Source of the DNA: EW11 sp035765635
GTDB taxonomy: Bacteria > Verrucomicrobiota > Verrucomicrobiia > Opitutales > Opitutaceae
Assembly: GCA_035765635.1 (NCBI GenBank)
Contig: DASTWZ010000052.1
Span: 62,001 to 126,000 of the forward strand
DNA: 64,000 nucleotides
Reading direction: 5' to 3'
The notes below the pieces were generated by a model. That model saw only the letters and a program-made list of their open reading frames with translations, did no database searches and was not told where the DNA came from. A program made the translations under genes and the position numbers. Shown here piece by piece: positions 34,023 to 41,034 of the stretch (position 1 is the first letter of the stretch; the number at the start of each line of letters is the position of its first letter).

Positions 34023-35198
34023 TCAATACACGTCGCGCTGGTAGCGCTTTTCCTTCTTCATCGCTTTCACGTATTCAGCGGCGGCCGCGGCATCCATTCC
34101 GCCCTGCTGCGCGATGATTTCGTGAAGCGCGAGATCGACGTCTTTCGCCATGCGTTTCGCGTCGCCGCAGACAAACACATAACCGCCGTTCTTGATCCAC
34201 GCCCAGAGCTCGGCTGCGTTTTCCCTCATCTTGTCCTGGACGTAAACTTTCTGCGCTTGATCGCGAGACCAGGCGAGGTCGAGGCGGGCCACGCTGCCGT
34301 CGGCAAGGTACTTGGTCCACTCCTCTTCATATAGAAAATCGGCGCTCTTTTTCTGGTCGCCGAAGAAAACCCAATTGCGACCTTTCGCGCCCGCCGCGAC
34401 GCGATCCTGCACGAACGCGCGGAAGGGCGCGATGCCGGTGCCGGGTCCGATCATGATCGCGTCCCTCGACGTGTCTTCAGGCGGACCAAAATGCGAGTGC
34501 GAGACAAACACCGGCGTCGCTGTATCCGAAACTTGGACACGGTCGGACAAAAACGTGGAGCAAACGCCAACGCGGTCGCGGTTGTTCGTCTTGTAGCGAA
34601 CGATGGCGACCGTGAGGTGAATCTCGTCGGGATAAAGTTTCGGCGACGACGCGATCGAATACAAACGCGGCATCAGCTTGCGAAGATGATCCACGAGTTC
34701 CTGCGCCGTCAGTTTCGCGCTCGGAAATTCGGTGAAGAGATCGACGAATTCGCGCTCGTCGAGATAGGCGGGCAGCGACTCCTTCGCCTCCGGCGCGAGC
34801 AGTTGGGCCAGCAACGCCTGCTCCGCGGGATTCGTGGCTTTGCCGAGCAGCGTGTTGAGAATCTTCGAGGTGGGCCCAGCCAGCGCGAGCTTCGTGCTCA
34901 ACGCATCGGCGAGACGCATCGGCGAAGTCGCTTTCGGCAGCATGACCATTTCTTCGCCGGAGAGATTGAGCGCCTGCAAAATCTCCTGCACTTCCGACGG
35001 GCGGTTCGTCGGATAAACGCCGAGCGAGTCGCCTGCTTTGTAGCTCAAACCACTGCCTGCGATCTTCACCACGAAATGCCGCGTTTCTTTCGCGGAACCG
35101 GGTTTGTTGAGAAGACGATTCTCGGTGATCGTTGCCGGGAACGGATTGTCTTTGTTGAAGACTGGAGCAGATGCGGAGACAACGCCTGAGACGGACAT
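34023..35198 (-). CDS. CysJ-like FAD/NADPH reductase lacking the flavodoxin domain
   Basis: A 391-residue protein with the FNR-like half of sulfite reductase alpha subunit/cytochrome P450 reductase. It has an FAD domain with a connecting helical insertion (KAGDSLGVYPTNRPSEVQ, RLYSIASSP), the NADPH domain GPGTGIAPFRAFVQDR, YVFVCGDAKRMAKDV and the C-terminal aromatic end RYQRDVY. The FMN flavodoxin domain of full CysJ is absent, so electrons must leave FAD to a separate carrier or partner. Start ATG 35198 is preferred; upstream ATGs at 35225 and 35288 add only basic residues. No cysI or nitrogenous partner gene is in the window. Confidence 0.85.
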   Translation of the reverse strand: MSVSGVVSASAPVFNKDNPFPATITENRLLNKPGSAKETRHFVVKIAGSGLSYKAGDSLGVYPTNRPSEVQEILQALNLSGEEMVMLPKATSPMRLADALSTKLALAGPTSKILNTLLGKATNPAEQALLAQLLAPEAKESLPAYLDEREFVDLFTEFPSAKLTAQELVDHLRKLMPRLYSIASSPKLYPDEIHLTVAIVRYKTNNRDRVGVCSTFLSDRVQVSDTATPVFVSHSHFGPPEDTSRDAIMIGPGTGIAPFRAFVQDRVAAGAKGRNWVFFGDQKKSADFLYEEEWTKYLADGSVARLDLAWSRDQAQKVYVQDKMRENAAELWAWIKNGGYVFVCGDAKRMAKDVDLALHEIIAQQGGMDAAAAAEYVKAMKKEKRYQRDVY

Positions 35199-35297
35199 AA
35201 AAGTGTGGGTTTTGCGCAATGCCATCGGTCGTCGCAAGCTTTGTTTCGCCCGCGGCCGGGCTTGCTTCACACCACGAATTGCCACCAATTCCCCACC

Positions 35298-36089
35298 ATG
35301 CCGACCGACGAGCCGATTCGCCTACAGAAATATCTCGCAGACGCGGGCATCTGTTCGCGTCGCAATGCTGAAGCGCTGATTCGCGAAGGCGAAGTTTGGG
35401 TCAATTCCGCGCAAGCAACGCTCGGCCAAAAAATCGTTCCGGGCGTCGATAAAGTCACGGTCAGCGGAAAAAGCGTCCGGCCGGTCGCGCAGCCGAAAAT
35501 CACACTCGCGATGCACAAGCCGCGCGGCCTGGTTTGCTCGAACGACGATCCGCATCACGAAGAGAACATCTTCACCGTTCTTCCGCGCGAGTTGGCAAAG
35601 CATCGCTTCTTCTGCGCTGGACGCCTCGACAAGGAAAGCGAAGGGCTGGTCATCCTCACGACGGACGGCGATCTCGCGCATCGCTTGATGCACCCGAGCA
35701 ATGTCGTGGTGAAACGTTATCTCGTGTCGTTGAAACAACCTTTTCCCGCGGCGAAAAAACCGCTGCTCCTTCGTGGCGTCGTCGTCGAGGGCGAGCGACT
35801 CAAGGTCGAGCGGGCCACGCTCATTCACCCTAACGTCGAAAATGCGTCATCGGAAGTCGACGTGCAGATGCACCACGGCAAGAAGCGCGAGATCCGTCAG
35901 CTGTTCACCGTGCTCGGTTACGATGTGAAGCGTTTGAAGCGCTACCAAATCGGCGCTTTTCCACTGCGCGGAATTCCTCTACGAGCGGTCAAACAACTTT
36001 CACCAAGAGAAGTCCAACTGCTCTTCAAGACGCCGCGCCCGACCCCGCGCGAGACCAACGAGAAAACAGCCATCACTCATGAAGATTAA
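35298..36089 (+). CDS. 23S rRNA pseudouridine synthase, RsuA/RluB/E/F family
   Basis: A 263-residue enzyme. An N-terminal S4 RNA-binding domain (RLQKYLADAGICSRRNAEALI) is followed by the catalytic domain with D111 in GRLDKESEGLVILTTDGDLAHRL and the KKREIRQLFTVLGYDVKRLKR motif. It isomerises a specific uridine in rRNA; the pattern is closest to RluB. ATG 35298 is the start of the S4 domain. The gene overlaps the SH3 protein gene by 11 bases, so translation is coupled. Confidence 0.9.
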   Translation: MPTDEPIRLQKYLADAGICSRRNAEALIREGEVWVNSAQATLGQKIVPGVDKVTVSGKSVRPVAQPKITLAMHKPRGLVCSNDDPHHEENIFTVLPRELAKHRFFCAGRLDKESEGLVILTTDGDLAHRLMHPSNVVVKRYLVSLKQPFPAAKKPLLLRGVVVEGERLKVERATLIHPNVENASSEVDVQMHHGKKREIRQLFTVLGYDVKRLKRYQIGAFPLRGIPLRAVKQLSPREVQLLFKTPRPTPRETNEKTAITHED

Positions 36090-36933
36090 ACAGTACCTGT
36101 CCGCTGCGCTCCTAACGGCTGCGACGCTAAGCGCCGCCCCGCTCACGTCCACCACCGCCGTTCACGTCAAACCGTCAGCGACGTCGCCGGTGATCACGGT
36201 GCTTAACGCGGGAACTGAGCCAACGCCCGCGATCGGCGTGGCCAGCGCATTGCCGAAGGGTTGGTCTGCCATCGAGCTCAACGAGCCACACGAAGCTTAT
36301 ATCGCCAATCGTGATCTGACCAAGGAACTCGACGCGCGCCCGGGTTCCGCATTTCGCACGCTGCCGAAAGCCGATGCGCCGGTGCTCTCGACGATGCAGC
36401 CCGGCGACCAATTTGAAGTCACGGGCTACCACGGCAAATGGACCCAGGTTAAGTTGACGAAGAAAATCATCGGCTATGTGCAGGGATGGTCCGGCAGCGC
36501 GCCGGCGGCATCCGTCGCTTTGAACACGCCGGCCGCATCCAATATCCCGGCCGCGGCGCCCACGCCTGCGCCGACACCGACTCCCGCGCCGAACATTCCG
36601 TTCTCGCCTTCTCCCGCCGCGCCCGCGGCCATGACCGGCAGCGGCGCTGGACAGCCGGTGAATCTCGGCGATGGCGGGTCCTCTGCATTGCCACGTCTGT
36701 TCCAGGGAAAATTCGTATCCACGCGCTCACTACTGCGGCCTCGCCGCCCGTATGATTATCAATTGAACGACTCGTCGGGCCAGCGCTACGGCTACGTCAA
36801 CGTCAGCCGCCTTCTCCAAACGGAGCAGATCGACAAATACATCGATCACACCGTCACGATCTACGGCACGGCCAAGCCGGTCGAGGGCACGAAAGATATC
36901 GTGATCGAAGCGGAAAGCCTGCAGCTGCATTGA
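36079..36933 (+). CDS. Secreted SH3-like domain protein of unknown role
   Basis: A 284-residue protein with an N-terminal signal peptide (MKIKQYLSAALLTAATLSAAP). A first SH3-like unit follows (TTAVHVKPSATSPVITVLNAGT), then a second (FRTLPKADAPVLSTMQPGDQFEVTGYHGKWTQVKL..IIGYVQGW, about 95-140), a Pro/Ala linker (about 145-190) and a C-terminal beta-rich domain (VSTRSLLRPRRPYDYQL to VIEAESLQLH). SH3_3-type domains commonly bind peptidoglycan in the periplasm. The start overlaps the pseudouridine synthase gene. The specific role is not known. Confidence 0.75.
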   Translation: MKIKQYLSAALLTAATLSAAPLTSTTAVHVKPSATSPVITVLNAGTEPTPAIGVASALPKGWSAIELNEPHEAYIANRDLTKELDARPGSAFRTLPKADAPVLSTMQPGDQFEVTGYHGKWTQVKLTKKIIGYVQGWSGSAPAASVALNTPAASNIPAAAPTPAPTPTPAPNIPFSPSPAAPAAMTGSGAGQPVNLGDGGSSALPRLFQGKFVSTRSLLRPRRPYDYQLNDSSGQRYGYVNVSRLLQTEQIDKYIDHTVTIYGTAKPVEGTKDIVIEAESLQLH

Positions 36934-36943
36934 CCGCGTTTTT

Positions 36944-37023
36944 CGCGAAGACGCCAACGAACGCATGAATGGAAATTCTGGTTTGTTGGTTTGAACATTC
37001 GTGGCGTTTCGTGTGATTCCTGG
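36944..37023. repeat. Degenerate copy of the 'cacgaa' inverted repeat before folD
   Basis: The arm cgcgaagacgccaacgaacg...atgaatg (36944-36971) is imperfectly complementary to cattcgtggcgtttcgtgtg...cctgg (36997-37023). It has the outer 'cacgaa/ttcgtg' module of the repeats at 57.8 and 60.5 kb but no 'cacgga' inner module. It ends only 6 bases before folD. Confidence 0.6.
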
Positions 37024-37029
37024 ACACGC

Positions 37030-37905
37030 ATGGAACTCATCGACGGAAACAAAATCGCGGCCGAAATCATTGCTGAACTGAAGACCGAGGTGTCGAAGAT
37101 CGAGGGACGCAAACCCTGCATCGCCCTCGTTCGCGTGGGCAATGATCCGGCCTCCGTTTCCTACGTCACGAAGAAGGAAAAAACCTCCGCCGAAATCGGA
37201 ATCACCAGTCGCGTGATTCTGCCGCCCGAGACGATCACTCAGGCGGAGTTGTTCAAACTGATCGACGATCTGAACGCCGATCCGACCGTCGATGGCATCC
37301 TCGTCCAATCGCCGCTGCCGAAAGGAATCAATGAGACGGAAGTCTTTCGCCGCGTTTCGCCGGACAAGGACGTCGACGGCTTCCACACGATCAATCTCGG
37401 CAAGGTCGCGCAGGACGACAATTCAGGCTTCGTCGCCTGCACGCCGGCCGGCGTGATGGAATTGCTCGCGCGCAGCGGCGTGGATCTACAGGGCAAACAC
37501 GTCGTCGTCATCGGCCGCAGCTTGATTGTCGGAAAACCAGTGGCGCTTCTCGCGCTGCAAAAAAAGGCCGGCGCGAACGGCACGGTGACAGTCTGCCACT
37601 CGCAGACGAAAAATCTTCCGGAGATCGTGCGCCTCGCCGATGTCGTTATCGCGGCGATAGGCCGCGCGGAATTCGTCACGGGCGACATGATCAAACCTGG
37701 CGCCGTCGTGATCGACGTCGGCGTCAACCGCGTGCCCGACGCGTCCAAGAAATCTGGATACAAACTGGTCGGCGACGTGCAGTTTTCCACAGTTTCCCCA
37801 AAAGTGAGCAAAATCACGCCGGTTCCCGGAGGCGTTGGTCCCATGACGGTGACGATGCTGATGAAGAACACGGTGAAGGCCCGCAAACAGCGCTCGCCCA
37901 ACTAA
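37030..37905 (+). CDS. folD: Bifunctional methylenetetrahydrofolate dehydrogenase/cyclohydrolase
   Basis: A 291-residue one-carbon enzyme converting 5,10-methylene-THF to 10-formyl-THF. The active-site Y45/K49 sit in SYVTKKEKTSAEIGI. DVDGFH and the PVPGGVGPMTVTMLM signature are present, as is the NADP-binding GRSLIVGKPVALL. ATG 37030 starts the normal MELIDGNKIA; upstream codons belong to a dispersed repeat. Length is typical. Confidence 0.96.
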   Translation: MELIDGNKIAAEIIAELKTEVSKIEGRKPCIALVRVGNDPASVSYVTKKEKTSAEIGITSRVILPPETITQAELFKLIDDLNADPTVDGILVQSPLPKGINETEVFRRVSPDKDVDGFHTINLGKVAQDDNSGFVACTPAGVMELLARSGVDLQGKHVVVIGRSLIVGKPVALLALQKKAGANGTVTVCHSQTKNLPEIVRLADVVIAAIGRAEFVTGDMIKPGAVVIDVGVNRVPDASKKSGYKLVGDVQFSTVSPKVSKITPVPGGVGPMTVTMLMKNTVKARKQRSPN

Positions 37906-37972
37906 CGCTTGGCGCATCCGCTCGCGCGAGGGCGTCCTTGCGATGAAGCGAGGATGTAAATAGCCCTTTCTT

Positions 37973-39118
37973 ATGTCATCCCCCACCATCCTGGTCGTCG
38001 ACGATCAGCCGGTAAACGTCCAGCTCCTGCGGCGAAAACTCGAGCGCGAGGGCATTCGCGTCGTCGCCGCTTTCACCGGCCAGGAGGCGCTCGAAGTCGT
38101 CAACAAGGACAAGCCCGATCTGATCCTGCTCGATGTGATGATGCCCGACATGGATGGCATCGACGTCTGTCAGCGGCTCCAGGAAAAAGAGGAGACGCGT
38201 TCGATTCCGGTCATCTTCATCACGGCGCGGAGTTCGAAAGAGAGCAAACTCGAGGGACTCGCGGTGGGCGCGGTCGACTACATCACGAAGCCGATCGACC
38301 TCGATGAAACGTTGGCGCGCGTGCAGACGCAGTTGCGCTTCGTGGCGATCAATCGCGAGATGGTCGACCTGCAGCGCCGTCTGCAGGAGGCGCGCCGCGC
38401 GGCGACGATCGGCGCCGTCACTCAAGGCATCGCGCACAATTTGAACAATCTGCTCGGCGTGGTCTTGGGCTACCTCGACCTCATCAAGACGCATTACAAC
38501 AAGCCCGAGTTCGTGAAACGGAACGCGGACCACGTCGAGAACGCCGTCCAGCGCATCGTCAACATCATCAAGCAACTCACGTCGCTCGTCGGCAAATCGC
38601 GCCTGCCGACGATGAAATACAGTCTGCAACAGCTTCTGCGCGACGGCGTCACTCGCTATCAATCCGAGTTCAAGATCACGCAACCGGTGGCGGTCGAAAA
38701 TCCGCTGGGCGACCTGGAAATCGAGACGCACATCGAAGTGTTCGAAGACGTGCTTTCGAAAATTTTGATCAACGCCTGGGAGTCCTACGGCACCAAGCCG
38801 CCCGACGCCCGGCCCATCAAGATCGTCACGCGCGAGGTTGAATCGTCGACCGGCAGCCGCGCCGTCGAGATCCGCGTCGAGGATCATGGCAACGGCATCG
38901 ATCCGGAAATTCGCGATCACATGTTCGAACCTTTCATCAGCGCGAAACAGACGGTCGGCGTCGGCATGGGACTCACGGTCGCGCGCCATGCCATGCGCAA
39001 CATGGGCGGCGAAGTCTCCATGGCCGACAACGTGAACGGCGGCACCGTGGCAATCCTGGTGCATCCCATCGAGCGCAAGAAGCGCCCGTCACAAGGTGCG
39101 GGCGCGGAGGAAAACTGA
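37973..39118 (+). CDS. Hybrid two-component protein: receiver plus histidine kinase
   Basis: A 381-residue soluble protein. The N-terminal receiver (about 5-122) has D10/D11, phosphoacceptor D54 in LLDVMMPDMDG, T85 and K106. A signalling helix leads to a HisKA-type dimerisation segment with H155 in QGIAHNLNNLLGVVLGYLDLI, and an HATPase_c domain (N-box KILINAWES, G1 VEDHGNGID, G2 VGMGLTVARHAM). All key residues are present, unlike the kinase at 30.9 kb. The order receiver-then-kinase suggests phosphorylation of the receiver gates kinase output. No cognate regulator adjoins it. Confidence 0.9.
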   Translation: MSSPTILVVDDQPVNVQLLRRKLEREGIRVVAAFTGQEALEVVNKDKPDLILLDVMMPDMDGIDVCQRLQEKEETRSIPVIFITARSSKESKLEGLAVGAVDYITKPIDLDETLARVQTQLRFVAINREMVDLQRRLQEARRAATIGAVTQGIAHNLNNLLGVVLGYLDLIKTHYNKPEFVKRNADHVENAVQRIVNIIKQLTSLVGKSRLPTMKYSLQQLLRDGVTRYQSEFKITQPVAVENPLGDLEIETHIEVFEDVLSKILINAWESYGTKPPDARPIKIVTREVESSTGSRAVEIRVEDHGNGIDPEIRDHMFEPFISAKQTVGVGMGLTVARHAMRNMGGEVSMADNVNGGTVAILVHPIERKKRPSQGAGAEEN

Positions 39119-39121
39119 GTC

Positions 39122-39931
39122 ATGTCCTCCACCCTCGCCTTCCTCGGCGCCGGCCGCATGGCATCGGCCATCATCGATGGTCTGATCGCGAACGGCATCT
39201 ACACCAAAGATCGGCTGATTTGTCTCGGCGGCTCCGGAAAGAGTTCCGCCGCGCTGGTCCAGCGCACGGGTATCCGGTTGGCGAATACACTGGATGAACT
39301 GCTCGCGCAGGCAGACACGCTCGTCGTCGCCTTCAAACCGCAACACCTCGCCAGCGCCGATCCTCGTCTGGCGGAGCTGACCGCCGGCAAGCTCGTGATC
39401 TCCGTACTCGCCGCGAAAACGCTGGCGCGCCTGCAACGCACATTTCCCCGAGCGCGCAACATCGTGCGAACGATGCCGAATACGCCGAGCGCGATCGGCG
39501 CGGGCATGACGGGTTGGTGCTCAGCGCAAGCGCTTTCGCCCGATGACCGCGCCGTCGTTCTGCGGATTCTCGGCGCCATCGGCCGCGAAGTGGAACTGCC
39601 CGAAAGTCAGATCGATCCGCTGATGGCGATCAGCGGCTGCGGCCCGGCGTACATTTTCGAATTCACCGCCGCCCTCCGCGAAGCGGGCGCGGCTGCCGGA
39701 CTCGACCGCGACACCGCGCAGATGCTCGCCATCGAAACCATCCTCGGCGCCGCGAAATTGATGGCGAAGACGGGCACGGAACCCGAAGAACTTCGCAACC
39801 AAGTCACCTCGCCCAACGGCACGACCTTCGCCGCGCTCAAGCGCTTCGAAGCGCATGGCTTCCGCGCGATGGTCGCCGATGCCGTGAATGCCGCGAAGGC
39901 GCGTTCCGAAGAAATCTCGCGCGACGCATAA
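39122..39931 (+). CDS. proC: Pyrroline-5-carboxylate reductase
   Basis: A 269-residue NAD(P)H-dependent enzyme for the last step of proline synthesis. Rossmann motif LAFLGAGRMASAII is followed by VVAFKPQHL, RTMPNTPSAIGAGMTG, the substrate site SGCGPAYIFEF and the C-terminal signature VTSPNGTTFAALKRFE. It starts three bases after the hybrid kinase stop and ends two bases before hldD, so these three genes likely form one transcript despite unrelated roles. Confidence 0.96.
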   Translation: MSSTLAFLGAGRMASAIIDGLIANGIYTKDRLICLGGSGKSSAALVQRTGIRLANTLDELLAQADTLVVAFKPQHLASADPRLAELTAGKLVISVLAAKTLARLQRTFPRARNIVRTMPNTPSAIGAGMTGWCSAQALSPDDRAVVLRILGAIGREVELPESQIDPLMAISGCGPAYIFEFTAALREAGAAAGLDRDTAQMLAIETILGAAKLMAKTGTEPEELRNQVTSPNGTTFAALKRFEAHGFRAMVADAVNAAKARSEEISRDA

Positions 39932-39932
39932 C

Positions 39933-40931
39933 ATGTCTTCCCTCGACGGCAGGATTCTTGTCACAGGCGGCGCGGGCTTCATCGGAAGTTCGCTGATCTG
40001 GGCGCTCAATCAGCGCGGGCTCACGAACATCATCGTGACGGACATCCTTGGCCAGGACGAGAAATGGAAGAACCTCGTCCCGCTTCGCTTCGCCGATTAT
40101 GTCGAGGCTGACGTATTTAGAAAAGCACTACAGAATTCCGCCGAGGCGCACGGCAAGTTCTCCGCGGTTTTTCATCTCGGCGCCTGTTCTGCCACGACCG
40201 AGCGCAACGCCTCGTACCTCGCAGACAACAACTACGGTTTCACCAAAGAACTCGCCCAGTGGGCGCTGTCGCGCAAAACGCGTTTCATCTACGCGTCGTC
40301 CGCTGCGACCTACGGCGACGGCGAGCGCGGCATGGATGACAAAACCGCCGATCTTCATCGGCTGCGTCCGCTCAACATGTACGGCTACTCGAAGCATCTC
40401 TTCGATCTGTACGCCCAAGCGCAGGGCTGGCTCGACCACATCGTCGGCGTCAAATATTTCAACGTCTTCGGCCCCAACGAGGATCACAAGGGCGATATGC
40501 GCAGCCTGGTGAACAAAGCGTATCAGCAGATCCTGACGACCGGCAAAGTTCAGCTTTTCAAGAGCTACAAACCCGAGTTCAAGGACGGCGAGCAGATGCG
40601 CGACTTCCTCTACGTGAAGGACGCCGTGCAGATGACGATCCATTTTGCGGAGACGGCCACGCGGCAGAGCGGCCTCTACAATTTCGGTTCAGGCGAAGCC
40701 AACACCTGGCTCACGCTCGCTCGCGCCATATTTGCCGCGCTCGGTCGCGAGCCAAATATCGAGTTCATCGAGATGCCCGAGACGCTGCGCGGCAAATATC
40801 AGTATTACACGAAAGCGGACATCTCGAAGCTCCGCTCGACGGGCTACGCTGCTCCGGTCACTCCCCTGGCCGAAGCCGTTCGCGATTATGTTCAAGGCTA
40901 TCTTGTCCCGGGCGTGAAACTCGGTCAGTAA
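39933..40931 (+). CDS. hldD: ADP-L-glycero-D-manno-heptose 6-epimerase
   Basis: A 332-residue extended SDR that epimerises ADP-D,D-heptose to ADP-L,D-heptose for the LPS inner core. It has the NADP motif TGGAGFIGSSLIWALNQRG, HLGACSATTE, ASSAATYGDGERGMDD, the YxxxK pair in YGYSKHLFD and FNVFGPNEDHKGDMRS, all typical of HldD/RfaD. Gene presence indicates heptose-containing LPS. ATG 39933 lies one base after the proC stop; an upstream in-frame start would overlap proC. Confidence 0.93.
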   Translation: MSSLDGRILVTGGAGFIGSSLIWALNQRGLTNIIVTDILGQDEKWKNLVPLRFADYVEADVFRKALQNSAEAHGKFSAVFHLGACSATTERNASYLADNNYGFTKELAQWALSRKTRFIYASSAATYGDGERGMDDKTADLHRLRPLNMYGYSKHLFDLYAQAQGWLDHIVGVKYFNVFGPNEDHKGDMRSLVNKAYQQILTTGKVQLFKSYKPEFKDGEQMRDFLYVKDAVQMTIHFAETATRQSGLYNFGSGEANTWLTLARAIFAALGREPNIEFIEMPETLRGKYQYYTKADISKLRSTGYAAPVTPLAEAVRDYVQGYLVPGVKLGQ

Positions 40932-40983
40932 TGGCCGTCCGCGATATCGTTGCCGGTTACTTTCTGCCGAGGCTTTTTAATAA

Positions 40984-41000
40984 ACGGCGACAATCGCCGT
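40984..41000. promoter_or_regulatory. Palindrome upstream of the VIT-domain gene
   Basis: acggcga-caa-tcgccgt is a perfect 7-bp inverted repeat with a 3-base loop located 35 bases before the ATG at 41035. It lacks a T-run and is therefore more likely an operator or a fortuitous palindrome than a terminator for hldD. Confidence 0.3.
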
Positions 41001-41034
41001 CATAGTTGACTCTGACGGGCAGCTGCCCCGCCGC

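Noticed and set aside
37976..39064. A 362-codon minus-strand frame opposite the hybrid kinase
   Set aside because: Shadow of a gene with complete receiver and kinase motifs.
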